From: Kibdelosporangium aridum
Lineage (GTDB): Bacteria > Actinomycetota > Actinomycetes > Mycobacteriales > Pseudonocardiaceae
Length of the DNA: 64,000 nucleotides
Direction: 5' to 3'
Assembly: GCF_900176515.1 (NCBI RefSeq)
Contig: NZ_FWXV01000007.1
Coordinates: forward strand, 310,001-374,000
Both the position numbers and the translations under genes were made by a program. Every line of letters starts with the position of its first letter. Position 1 is the first letter of the stretch. Under the pieces are notes generated by a model, which worked only from the letters and a program-made list of their open reading frames with translations, was not told the origin of the DNA and made no database searches. Shown one piece after another: positions 33,863 to 42,086 of this stretch.

Positions 33863-34774
33863 TCAGGGGCCGCCATTGATGGCGACCTTCTGGATCGCAC
33901 CCTGGGTGACGTTCCACGACTGCAGGATCTTGGTGTACGTGCCGTCGTCCACAAGCGACTGCAGCGCCAACTGCACGGCCTTGGCCAGTTTCGGGTTCGC
34001 CTTGTTCACGCCGATGCCGTACGGGCCACCGTTGATCGGCGGCAGGTTGACCACCTCGAAGTACTTGCCGTCGCCCGCTGTCTGCGCGACGTACACGGCA
34101 GTCGGCAGGTCGTTCAGGATCGCCTGCACCCGCCCGGTGCGCAACTGGTTCTGGTTCTGCGTGTCGCTGTCGGTCGCCGCGACGGTGACCTCGCCCTTGC
34201 CTTGCTGGGTGCAGATCGTGCTGCGTTCCTTGGCGTACGTCTCCTGGCTGCTGCCGGAGTTCACCGCGACCGCCTTGCCGCACAGGTCATCCGGTGACTT
34301 GATGCCAGCCGGATTGCCCTTCTGGATCATGATCGTGATGCCAGAGGTGAAGTAGTCGACGAAGTCGATGGACTTCTGCCGCTCCTTGGTGTCGTTCATC
34401 GCGGCCATGGTCAGGTCGATCCGCCCGGCCTGCAGGCTGGTGATCAGCGAACCGAACGCCATGTCCTCGTAGACCATCTCCACGCCGAGCTTGCGGCCGA
34501 TCGCCTTGGCAAGGTCGACCTCGGAGCCGATCGGCGTCTTGCCGTCGGCCGCGTAGAAGTTGTTCGGCGGGTTCTGGATGTTCGAGCCGATCCGGATCTT
34601 GCCGGCCGAGGCGATCTCCGGCGGCAGCTCCGCCGCGAGTTTGTCGTCCTTGGCCACCGCCGAAACCGGTGAGTCCTGCCCGCTCGCAGCCGGCGCGCCG
34701 GCCGGCTCGTCCTTGCCGCCACAAGCTGTGAGCAGCGCCAATGCCGCCGCCAGCACGCTGATCCGTCGAAGCAT
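33863..34774 (-). CDS. Amino-acid ABC transporter substrate-binding lipoprotein
   Basis: ATG 34774 gives 303 aa; the longer reading to 35011 overlaps the radical SAM gene. MLRRISVLAAALALLTACGG is a lipoprotein signal with Cys18. The mature part has the SBP_bac_3 pattern KIRIGSNIQNPPNNFYAADG, VDLAKAIGRKLG, RIDLTMAAMNDTKERQ and VNLPPINGGPYGIGV. It captures a polar amino acid or related compound at the cell surface. It heads the transporter-aminotransferase operon. Confidence 0.9.
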   Translation of the reverse strand: MLRRISVLAAALALLTACGGKDEPAGAPAASGQDSPVSAVAKDDKLAAELPPEIASAGKIRIGSNIQNPPNNFYAADGKTPIGSEVDLAKAIGRKLGVEMVYEDMAFGSLITSLQAGRIDLTMAAMNDTKERQKSIDFVDYFTSGITIMIQKGNPAGIKSPDDLCGKAVAVNSGSSQETYAKERSTICTQQGKGEVTVAATDSDTQNQNQLRTGRVQAILNDLPTAVYVAQTAGDGKYFEVVNLPPINGGPYGIGVNKANPKLAKAVQLALQSLVDDGTYTKILQSWNVTQGAIQKVAINGGP

Positions 34775-34793
34775 GCGGAGCAAGTTACAACTC

Positions 34794-36257
34794 TCAGTTG
34801 AAACTGTCCACATTTTGTTGAAGCATGAGTTCCAGCTGCTCAGACGCCACGGGCGGCGATTTTGGCGTGGCCTGCGGCAGGCTCCCACGCGGAAAACTGC
34901 TGCCTTGCAGGCCGTACTTGCGCACGAGCGGTTTGACGCGTTCGCCGAGCCAGTCACGGTAGGCGCGGTTGGCGTAACTGCCCCGCGCGTAGATGTCTCG
35001 ATAGTCGTCAAGCAGGTCAGGGCGCTCGCGCTCCAACCACGCTGCGAACCATTCGCGCGTACCCGGCCTCAGGTGCAACGGGATCATCGTCGCGCCGGTC
35101 GCGCCAGCCTCGGCGATCTGGGCAAGCGCCGCGTCAAGCTGCTCGCGTGAGTCCGTCATCCGCGGGATCACCGGCGCCACCATCACACCGCACGGAAGCC
35201 CCGCGTCGGTCACGCGCTTGATCATGTCCAGCCTGGCCTGCGGGCTCGGCGTGCCCGGTTCAAGCCGCTGCTGCAACTCCCGGTCGACGAGTGCGAGCGA
35301 CACCCCGATCCCGACCGGGACCTGCTTGCTCACCTTTGCCAGCAACGGGATGTCCCGCACCATCACGGTGCCTTTGGTCAGGATCGAGAACGGCGTCCCC
35401 GAATCGGCGAGCGCCTCGATGATCCGCGGCATCAGCTTGTAGCGCCCCTCGGCCCGTTGATACGGGTCGGTGTTCGTGCCCATCGCGACGTGTTCACGTC
35501 GCCATTTCGGCGAACGGACCTGTTTGGCAACGACCTCGGGCGCGTTCACCTTCACCACGATCTGAGTGTCGAAGTCGCGCCCGGCGTCGAACTCCAGGTA
35601 CGTATGCGTATTGCGGGCGAAACAGTTATGGCTGACCACGCCGTTGGCGATGAAGTCGCCTGTGCCCGTGGTGATGTCGTACATGACGACCGGTCCGCCG
35701 ATCGGTTCGATGTTCGTGACCGCCAGCCGCGGCTCGACAACCCCGTCGACGTCAGTGACGAGCCTGATCCCGTTGACGAGGAACGGTTGTCCCGTCATCC
35801 CCTCAGCCACCTGCTGCCAACCCTGCTCGGTCAGCAACCGGTGTTCGCCGCTCGCGACGAGCGTCGTGCCGTCTTCGAGCGTGACACGGAATGCGGGTTT
35901 GACGGTCGACCAATGCGCGAGGACGCGCGTCGGCACGCGATGGCGGTGGTTGCCCAACCGGCCGGTGCCGTAGATCTCGTCGCCGACGTTGACCTCAGCC
36001 AGCGGCCGGATTGTGCCGTCACGCATGAGGATCTCGGTGTCACCCGCGAGGCAATAGGTGCACGCGTGCGAGCAGCCGCGGTACGGGTTGATCGTCCACT
36101 GGAACGGCATCGACGAACTCGCGGGCACTCGGTTGAGCACCGACTTGGCGTGTACCTCGTGGAACGTGATGTCGGCGAACTCCGGGGTGCGAACCGTGCG
36201 CACCAGCCCTGGCAGGGCCAGTTGCCCGCGATCGGCCCGTTGAGCGTCCCAGCGCAT
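34794..36257 (-). CDS. Rv2578c-type radical SAM protein interrupted by a mini-intein
   Basis: ATG 36257 gives 487 aa, of which 143 are intein; the spliced product is 344 aa, close to the mycobacterial homologue. The radical SAM Cys motif is split: RGCSHACTY before the intein and CFARNTHTYLE after it, restoring CxxxCxxC only on splicing. Further motifs are VAMGTNTDPYQRAE and PFSILTKGTVMVRDI. Homologues were annotated as spore-photoproduct-lyase-like and belong to the LexA regulon in mycobacteria; a LexA box lies just upstream here. The exact reaction is unknown. Earlier starts lie upstream of the LexA box and are unlikely. Confidence 0.9.
   Translation of the reverse strand: MRWDAQRADRGQLALPGLVRTVRTPEFADITFHEVHAKSVLNRVPASSSMPFQWTINPYRGCSHACTYCLAGDTEILMRDGTIRPLAEVNVGDEIYGTGRLGNHRHRVPTRVLAHWSTVKPAFRVTLEDGTTLVASGEHRLLTEQGWQQVAEGMTGQPFLVNGIRLVTDVDGVVEPRLAVTNIEPIGGPVVMYDITTGTGDFIANGVVSHNCFARNTHTYLEFDAGRDFDTQIVVKVNAPEVVAKQVRSPKWRREHVAMGTNTDPYQRAEGRYKLMPRIIEALADSGTPFSILTKGTVMVRDIPLLAKVSKQVPVGIGVSLALVDRELQQRLEPGTPSPQARLDMIKRVTDAGLPCGVMVAPVIPRMTDSREQLDAALAQIAEAGATGATMIPLHLRPGTREWFAAWLERERPDLLDDYRDIYARGSYANRAYRDWLGERVKPLVRKYGLQGSSFPRGSLPQATPKSPPVASEQLELMLQQNVDSFN
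35625..36053 (-). other. Mini-intein (143 aa) in the radical SAM Cys motif
   Basis: The intein runs from Cys69 of the host (CLAGDTEILMRDG, block A) to His-Asn (block G, NGVVSHN) and is followed by host Cys+1. Block B is TLVASGEHRLLT with the conserved His. Block F is MYDITTGTGDFIANG. There is no LAGLIDADG or HNH endonuclease between B and F, so it is a splicing-only intein. Its +1 nucleophile is also the third Fe-S cysteine of the host enzyme. Confidence 0.92.
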
Positions 36258-36266
36258 GACCTTGAT

Positions 36267-36282
36267 CCGAACATATGTTCGA
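36267..36282 (-). promoter_or_regulatory. LexA (SOS) box upstream of the radical SAM gene
   Basis: The core CGAACATATGTTCG is a perfect 14-bp palindrome and fits the actinobacterial SOS consensus TCGAAC-N4-GTTCGA at all but one outer base. It lies 10 nt upstream of the proposed ATG, where LexA would block transcription. The orthologue in mycobacteria is DNA-damage inducible, which supports the call. Confidence 0.8.
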
Positions 36283-36703
36283 GGCGCTGTCAAACTTTGT
36301 GCAAGTTTTGTACGCCGGTACGGAACAGTGCCATCTGTCGGCGGCGCACAACCCCCCAGGCGCCGCCGACCATCCACCCTGTCAGTTCGCCGTCGCGGCC
36401 GGACTTCGCACCGTAGCCACATTGGACAGCGGCCAGCACTATGCCGATGCGGTTCTGGCAGTTGGTCGCAGGGCACGCGCTACTGGGCCAACGCGTGTTG
36501 CACGGCATCGCGGAATCTCGGAAGTACCAGCACCTGGTGCGCTGCATCAGATTGCGCCCGAATGCTCGCCATGTTGCGCAGCTGCCCAGAGACGGACGCC
36601 AGCAACGCCTCAAAGAACATGGATAAGCGGATACCGAGCGACATCGGCCATCCGCGCCAGCGCCGGTCTTCCACGTTCGTGCGCAGCTGTCATGATCACA
36701 GGC
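36283..36703. other. Gene-poor 420-nt spacer between radical SAM gene and pnuC
   Basis: No gene is convincing here. A GC-rich hairpin at 36339-36368 (arms CGGCGGCGC and GCGCCGCCG, 12-nt loop) is the clearest structure. A 64-aa minus-strand frame at 36480-36674 (MEDRRWRGWPMSL start) is helix-like but its third-codon GC is lower than in neighbouring genes. A plus-strand frame from 36275 runs into pnuC but looks non-coding before 36692. Confidence 0.5.
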
Positions 36704-37345
36704 ATGTCGTTGCTGGACACGCTGCTGGTGCCGTTCCGCACACCCGCGGTCACAATCGGCGGCACCAGCACGAGCTGGGGCGAGATCGCCGGGTTCGTCA
36801 CGGGCGCGTTATGCGTGTGGCTGGTCGCCAGGCAGAACGTCTGGAACTGGCCGATCGGCATCCTCAACAACATCGCGTTCCTCGCGCTGTTCATGACCAG
36901 TGGGCTGTACGCGGACGGCTGGTTGCAGGTCGTCTACATGGCGCTTGCCGTGTACGGCTGGTGGTCGTGGCTACGCGGCGGCCAAGCGCACACCTACCTA
37001 CCGGTCGGTCGGACGACAGCCGGTCAATGGTGGACGTTGCTCGGCGTTGGTCTCGCGGGAACAGTCGCGCTGACGTGGATATTAGATACGAAAACGGATT
37101 CGACCGTGCCGTTGCCGGACGCCGCGACGACGGTGTTGTCCTTGCTCGCCACGTGGGGCCAGGCGCGTAAGAAGGTCGAGTCCTGGTGGCTGTGGATCAC
37201 CGCGGACCTGATTTACATCCCGCTGTACGCCTACAAGCAACTGTGGCTGACCGCGATCCTCTACGTCGGCTTCCTGGCTCTGTGCGTGGTCGGCCTGCGC
37301 AACTGGCGCGCGGACGTGCGCACGCGAGAGTTGGTGCCGGCGTGA
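36704..37345 (+). CDS. pnuC: Nicotinamide mononucleotide/riboside transporter PnuC
   Basis: ATG 36704 gives 213 aa; ATG 36692 adds four residues. About seven membrane segments are present. PnuC signatures include NVWNWPIGILNNIAFLALF, LQVVYMALAVYGWWSWLRGG and the terminal WLWITADLIYIPLYAYKQLW. It takes up an NAD precursor that the next gene converts to NAD. The nadR GTG overlaps its stop (GTGA), so the pair is translationally coupled. Confidence 0.92.
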   Translation: MSLLDTLLVPFRTPAVTIGGTSTSWGEIAGFVTGALCVWLVARQNVWNWPIGILNNIAFLALFMTSGLYADGWLQVVYMALAVYGWWSWLRGGQAHTYLPVGRTTAGQWWTLLGVGLAGTVALTWILDTKTDSTVPLPDAATTVLSLLATWGQARKKVESWWLWITADLIYIPLYAYKQLWLTAILYVGFLALCVVGLRNWRADVRTRELVPA

Positions 37346-38427
37346 AGCAGTTCCAGCACGCATTGGTGCTCGGCAAGTTCTATCCGCCGCACCTCGGCCA
37401 CCACTTGCTCATCCGCACGGCCGCGGCGGCGAGTGAACGAACGACGGTCGCCGTTCTGGCGTCCAGCGTCGAGTCGATTCCCGTGGCGTCCAGGGTGTCC
37501 TGGTTGACCGCCGAACACAGCGGCGATTCCGGTGTTGCCGTGCTGGGCGACATCGACGAGCACCCGACCGACTTCGACGACGACGCCATCTGGGAGGCGC
37601 ACGTCGCGATCACGCGTTCGGTGCTGTCCCGCCGGGCGATCATGGACGGCGATCCTGCGTCAGCGACCGTCGACGCGGTCTTCACGTCCGAGGACTACGG
37701 CGCGGAGTTGGCGAAACGCCTTGGCGCTCAGCATGTTCCCGTGGATCCCGATCGGGTGACGCATCCCGTCTCGGGCACCGCGGTGCGCGCCGACCCGCGC
37801 GGCCGTTGGCAGGATCTGGCTCCGGCGACCCGAGCCGGACTCGCCGCACGAATCGTCGTGGTCGGCGCCGAATCGACCGGCACCACGACGTTGTCGCGGG
37901 CTTTGGCTGATCACTACAAAGCGCCTTGGGTGCCGGAGTACGGCCGTGTGCACACCGAGGAGAAATTGGCTGCCGCCAAGGCGTTCACCCCATCGGTCGA
38001 TGTGGACGGTCTGGTATGGACGGTTGGCGACTTCATCGACGTCGCCGTTCGCCAGGCACGCGCCGAAGACGAAGCCGCCCACATCGGACCCGTTCTGGTG
38101 TGTGACAACGATCCGTGGGCGGCCACTGTGTGGTGCGAACGCTATCTCGGTTGTTCCTACCCTCAGGTCGCCGATGCCGTGGGCGATCGACGACCTGCGC
38201 TGTACCTCCTGACCGACCATGCGGACGTACCGTTCGAACAGGACGGTTGGCGCAACGGTGAGCATTTGCGCGAATGGATGACCGGCCTGTTCGTTAGCCG
38301 CCTGACGGAGCGCCGCGTACCGTGGGTACGCGTGACGGGAAGCCGATCGCAGCGCCTGGAACAAGCGATCGACGCCTGTGAGGACATGCTTGTAAGACAT
38401 TTTCGCTACGCCGATCCATTGGGGTGA
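37342..38427 (+). CDS. nadR: NadR: NMN adenylyltransferase / ribosylnicotinamide kinase
   Basis: GTG 37342 gives 361 aa. The N-terminal nucleotidyltransferase domain has LGKFYPPHLGHHLLIRTA with the H-x-G-H signature and the later ISGT-like segment VSGTAVRADPRGRW. The C-terminal kinase domain has a P-loop reading GAESTGTTTLSRAL, where the usual Lys is Thr, and VCDNDPWAATVWCERY. The enzyme phosphorylates nicotinamide riboside and adenylates NMN to NAD. No DNA-binding domain is present. It is coupled to pnuC. Confidence 0.9.
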   Translation: MKQFQHALVLGKFYPPHLGHHLLIRTAAAASERTTVAVLASSVESIPVASRVSWLTAEHSGDSGVAVLGDIDEHPTDFDDDAIWEAHVAITRSVLSRRAIMDGDPASATVDAVFTSEDYGAELAKRLGAQHVPVDPDRVTHPVSGTAVRADPRGRWQDLAPATRAGLAARIVVVGAESTGTTTLSRALADHYKAPWVPEYGRVHTEEKLAAAKAFTPSVDVDGLVWTVGDFIDVAVRQARAEDEAAHIGPVLVCDNDPWAATVWCERYLGCSYPQVADAVGDRRPALYLLTDHADVPFEQDGWRNGEHLREWMTGLFVSRLTERRVPWVRVTGSRSQRLEQAIDACEDMLVRHFRYADPLG

Positions 38428-38451
38428 AGCACGAGAGGGCAGGATGTCCCG

Positions 38452-39720
38452 GTGCACGACGACACCGTCCCCATCCCTCGCGTCACCGACGAACCAGAGA
38501 TACCTACTGGTCATGGACACGGGCACGGGCACAGACCGGCAGAACCCACGACGCGGAACGTCCGTCGGCTGCTGACGTGGCTGCTACTGCCGTTCGCAAT
38601 CGCTTCCGTCGTCGGCGTCGTGCTGCTCTACCCCACCGGCGACACACCGTCTCCCGTCAACGGCCAACAGCAACCGGTCCGCGGCGAGGTCGTCGCGGCG
38701 GCATTTGGGGCGTGTGACGGCGGCGTGCAGGTTGGTACGCCGGATCCCGCATGCCTGGTGATCACGGTCAGGATGAGCGACGGTCCTGCGCCTGGCCGCG
38801 AAATCACCAGCCGGTCGCCGAACGAACCAAGCACACCGCGGTTCGCCGTTGGTGACAAAGTCGTCATGGCGTACGCAGGCGGTGACCCGACCGTGGGCGA
38901 GTCGTATCGCGTCGTCGATTTCCAACGCGGGCTGCCGCTCGCGGTGCTCGCCGCGTTGTTCGCTGTGGCCATCCTGGTGCTCGGCCGTTACCAGGGCTTC
39001 GCGGCGCTGATCGCGCTCGGCATCAGCTTCGCCGTACTGCTGCTTTTCGTGCTGCCCGCCATTCTGTCCGGCGAGAACCCGCTGCTTGTCGCCGTCGCCG
39101 GTGCCGGGCTGATCATGTTCGTCGCGCTGTATCTGACACACGGGTTGTCGGCGCGCACGTCAACGGCAGTCCTCGGCACAATGATCAGCCTGGTTCTGAT
39201 CGGCGTCCTGGGTGCGTTGTTCTCGGCCGTCACCAACCTCACCGGGCTCGACGAAGACACCGCCTTGTTGCTCGGTACGCTCGGGCAAGGTCTTGATACG
39301 CGCGGGTTGTTGTTGGCCGGGCTAGTGATCGGCGCGCTGGGCGTGCTTGACGACGTGACCGTCACGCAGGCAAGCGCCGTCTGGGAGCTGCGTCGTGCGA
39401 ACCCGCTGCTCACCTGGCGTGAGCTGTACGCCGCCGGTTTGCGCATTGGCCGCGACCACGTGTCGTCCGCCGTGAACACGCTCGCGATGGCCTACGCGGG
39501 CGCAGCGCTTCCCGTGCTGCTGTTCTCGTACCTGTCCGGCGCCGGTCTCGGCACGATCCTGGGTTCGCAGTCGATCGCGCAGGAGATCGTGCGCACTCTG
39601 GTCGGCAGCATCGGGTTGGTTGCGTGCGTCCCGGTGACCACGTTGGTGGCTGCACTCGTGGCCAGCCGCGAGCCCGCTATTCCAGAGAAGCCACGAACTT
39701 CGTCACGGCCTCGGGCTTGA
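38452..39720 (+). CDS. YibE/F-family membrane protein
   Basis: The protein has 422 aa and starts at GTG. A His/Gly-rich cytoplasmic N-terminus (THTGHGHGHG-like) precedes one membrane helix, an extracytoplasmic domain of about 90 residues (residues 75-165, EVVAAAFGACDGGVQVGTPD), and six to seven further helices with the YibE/F signature LGVLDDVTVTQASAVWELRR and RIGRDHVSSAVNTLAMAYAG. The function is unknown; transport has been proposed. The 3' end overlaps the convergent gene at 39677. Confidence 0.88.
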   Translation: MHDDTVPIPRVTDEPEIPTGHGHGHGHRPAEPTTRNVRRLLTWLLLPFAIASVVGVVLLYPTGDTPSPVNGQQQPVRGEVVAAAFGACDGGVQVGTPDPACLVITVRMSDGPAPGREITSRSPNEPSTPRFAVGDKVVMAYAGGDPTVGESYRVVDFQRGLPLAVLAALFAVAILVLGRYQGFAALIALGISFAVLLLFVLPAILSGENPLLVAVAGAGLIMFVALYLTHGLSARTSTAVLGTMISLVLIGVLGALFSAVTNLTGLDEDTALLLGTLGQGLDTRGLLLAGLVIGALGVLDDVTVTQASAVWELRRANPLLTWRELYAAGLRIGRDHVSSAVNTLAMAYAGAALPVLLFSYLSGAGLGTILGSQSIAQEIVRTLVGSIGLVACVPVTTLVAALVASREPAIPEKPRTSSRPRA

Positions 39721-40309
39721 GGCGGACCGCGAGCTTGCCGGCGGGCGCGGCCTTGGCCAGCTGATACAACGGGCGGCCGTCGAGGCCTTCGCCCCGTGCC
39801 TCGGCCCTGAGCTGGGCCACGAGCAATTCGGAGATCACCAGCGAACCGGTGTTCTCGCTGGCCGCCAACGCGTCGGCGAGCTTGCGCAGCGCCATGATGC
39901 CCAGTTCGGCGCCGCCCGTGCCGGAATACGACGCGACCGCCATGTTGATCCCGCGGCTGCGGGGCGTCTCGGCCACCAGCATGCTGACGGTGCGCACGCT
40001 GCGAACGTCCATCACGACCATTTCGAGCCGCTCAGCCTTGGACAAATCGACCGCGCGGCGCCCGAACGTCCGCAGAACGACCTTGGTGCCGTCCAGCCAT
40101 AGCGTCCGGCGCGCCTGCGACCAGCTGAACAGCAACAGCGGCAGGCCAATGACGCCAGCCGCGACAAGCCCGGTCACCTGGCCGAAAATCAGGCCGAGCA
40201 CCCCGCCGATGGCGGCCGCCAGGATCAGGATCGCGATGACCGCCATCCGGAAACGCTTTCGCACGCCGGCCCGGTCCAGCAGGTCCAGCGGCAAGTGGTC
40301 GTTCGTCAT
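39677..40309 (-). CDS. Two-helix membrane protein with cytoplasmic C-terminal domain
   Basis: The protein has 210 aa. Two membrane helices (residues about 22-60, with AVIAILILAAAIGGVLGLIF) are followed by a PH-like strand-rich region (LWLDGTKVVLRTFGRRAVDL) and a helical C-terminus. No family was recognised. It overlaps the end of the convergent YibE/F gene by 44 nt and follows the MBL hydrolase gene by 3 nt. Confidence 0.65.
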   Translation of the reverse strand: MTNDHLPLDLLDRAGVRKRFRMAVIAILILAAAIGGVLGLIFGQVTGLVAAGVIGLPLLLFSWSQARRTLWLDGTKVVLRTFGRRAVDLSKAERLEMVVMDVRSVRTVSMLVAETPRSRGINMAVASYSGTGGAELGIMALRKLADALAASENTGSLVISELLVAQLRAEARGEGLDGRPLYQLAKAAPAGKLAVRLKPEAVTKFVASLE

Positions 40310-40312
40310 GTC

Positions 40313-41014
40313 CTACAGCCCTCGCAACGGACCGGGCACCGTCGAGCCTTCTTCCAGACCGGCGAGGAACGGGTTGCTCACGCGCTCGCGGCCGATCGTC
40401 GTTGTCGGGCCGTGCCCAGGCAGCACAACGGTGTCATCAGGCAGGGTAAGGATCTTCGTGCGCAACGACTGCGCCATCTTGTGGACGTCACCGCCCGGCA
40501 GGTCGGTCCGGCCGATCGACCCGGCGAACAACGTGTCACCGGCGAACAGCAACCGGCCGCCTTCCTGCGTACCGCACCGGAACGTCACCGATCCCTGGGT
40601 GTGTCCGGGCGTGTGGTCGACGGTCATGCTCAGCCCGGCGAGATCCAGCACGGACTGATCGGTCAGCTCGCGTACCTCCTGTGGCTCGCGCATCGCGAGC
40701 TTGCCGCCGAAGAACGCGGCGGATTCCGCGCTGACGCCCTTCAACGGGTCTGACAGCAGGTCACGGTCGTCAGGGTGGATCCACGCGGGGATGTCGTTGC
40801 CGTCGCAGATCGGGGCGACGGCGAAACAGTGATCGAAGTGCCCGTGCGTGAGGATGGCGGCGACCGGGGTCAGGCCGTGCTCCTTGATCGCCTCCGCGAC
40901 CGGCTCGGCGGCGTCCTGGCCTGGGTCGACGATCACGCAGGCCTCGCCTTCGCCCGGCGCGATCAGGTAGCAATTGGCCTGCAGAGCCCCTGTGGGGAAG
41001 CCGACGACAAGCAC
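40313..41014 (-). CDS. MBL-fold hydrolase (glyoxalase II-like)
   Basis: GTG 41014, preceded by GAGAGG at 8 nt, gives 233 aa; starts at 41020 or 41056 are also open. The metallo-beta-lactamase metal motif is ILTHGHFDHCFAVAP, with DHTPGHTQGSV, LFAGDTLF and LPGHGPTTTIG downstream. It resembles hydroxyacylglutathione hydrolases, but actinobacteria use mycothiol, so the thioester substrate is uncertain. In mycobacteria the orthologue is likewise near relA and the cyclophilin gene. Confidence 0.9.
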   Translation of the reverse strand: MLVVGFPTGALQANCYLIAPGEGEACVIVDPGQDAAEPVAEAIKEHGLTPVAAILTHGHFDHCFAVAPICDGNDIPAWIHPDDRDLLSDPLKGVSAESAAFFGGKLAMREPQEVRELTDQSVLDLAGLSMTVDHTPGHTQGSVTFRCGTQEGGRLLFAGDTLFAGSIGRTDLPGGDVHKMAQSLRTKILTLPDDTVVLPGHGPTTTIGRERVSNPFLAGLEEGSTVPGPLRGL

Positions 41015-41132
41015 TCGCACGTCCTCTCGGGTGAATACGGCCACACTACTGGGCATGCCCTCTACACAGTTCTTACTGGGGGTGCAAATAGACTGCGCCG
41101 GCTAGCAACGTGAGGGCTCAGGGAGGGTGCAG

Positions 41133-41975
41133 GTGCCGACGAATCAGCAACGCCGGGAGGCGGCCAAGCGGAAGCTGGAACGCCAGCTTGCCCGTAGGGC
41201 CGAGCGCGCGAAGAAGCGGCGGATCATCGCCACCGCACTAACCGTCGGTGGTGTCGTGGTGGTGGTCGGACTGATCTACCTCCTGGTCGTGTTGAACAGC
41301 GGCGAAAGCACCAACACGGCAACCGACGCCACGACCGAGCCGACTCCTTCGCCTGCCGAGACCACGAGTGGTCCGTGCAAGTACGAGAAGACCCCGGACC
41401 AGCCGGCGTCCAAGCCGGTCGACGTGCCGGCGGACGTGGACCCGACGCCGAACGCGGGGACGGCGAAGATCACCCTGAAGACCAACCAGGGCGAAATCCC
41501 GCTGACCATCGACCGCGCGAAGGCGCCGTGCACGGCGCAGGCGATCGAGCACCTGGCGAAGTCCAAGTTCTATGACGGAACGCCGTGCCACCGGTTGACC
41601 GCGTCGGACAGCCTGAAGGTGCTGCAGTGCGGTGACCCGACGGGTTCCGGCAGCGGTGGGCCCGGTTTCTCCACCAAGAAGGAGAACCCGACCAACCTGG
41701 CACCGGCGCCGAGCGGCAATGGCAGCGTCATCTACCCCAAGGGAACGCTGGCGATGGCGGCCCGCTCGGGCTCGAACGTCACCGAAAGCCAGTTCTTCCT
41801 GGTGTACGCGGACAGCACGCTGCCGCCGGACTATCCGGTCTTCGGCACGATCGACCCGGCCGGCCTGGCCACCATCGACAAGATCGCGGCGGGTGGCATC
41901 ACCCCAGGTGACAACGGTCCGACGGACGGCGCACCGAAGAACGCGGTGACCGTCGAAACGGCCACCGTTTCCTAA
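41133..41975 (+). CDS. ppiB: Membrane-anchored cyclophilin-type peptidyl-prolyl isomerase
   Basis: GTG 41133 with GGGAGG 6 nt upstream gives 280 aa. A basic coil (RREAAKRKLERQLARRAERA) precedes one membrane helix (TALTVGGVVVVVGLIYLLVV), a Thr/Ser/Pro-rich linker and a cyclophilin domain from about residue 105. Motifs are PCTAQAIEHLAKSKFYDGTP, CHRLTASDSLKVLQCGDPTG and SQFFLVYADSTLPPDYPVFG. It accelerates proline isomerisation in exported proteins. It is followed by a strong terminator. Confidence 0.92.
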   Translation: MPTNQQRREAAKRKLERQLARRAERAKKRRIIATALTVGGVVVVVGLIYLLVVLNSGESTNTATDATTEPTPSPAETTSGPCKYEKTPDQPASKPVDVPADVDPTPNAGTAKITLKTNQGEIPLTIDRAKAPCTAQAIEHLAKSKFYDGTPCHRLTASDSLKVLQCGDPTGSGSGGPGFSTKKENPTNLAPAPSGNGSVIYPKGTLAMAARSGSNVTESQFFLVYADSTLPPDYPVFGTIDPAGLATIDKIAAGGITPGDNGPTDGAPKNAVTVETATVS

Positions 41976-41985
41976 TCGCTTGGTC

Positions 41986-42017
41986 ACGACGGCGCCGCTT
42001 GCGAGCGGCGCCGTTGT
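41986..42017 (+). terminator. Intrinsic-type terminator after the cyclophilin gene
   Basis: The arms ACGGCGCCGCT and AGCGGCGCCGT pair perfectly around the tetraloop TGCG, and three further pairs including one wobble extend the stem to 14 bp. It starts 11 nt after the stop codon. The T-run that follows is weak, as is common in high-GC genomes. Confidence 0.75.
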
Positions 42018-42086
42018 CGTGTTCAGGGCCGACGGCGGACCGTCAGCTGGATTACCGTTGTTGGTACCAGTGGGGACGGAGCAGTG

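Noticed and set aside
36275..36691. N-terminal extension of pnuC by 140 residues
   Set aside because: The extension is Ala/Arg/Pro-rich, overlaps the LexA box region and has no PnuC similarity; the membrane domain starts at 36704.
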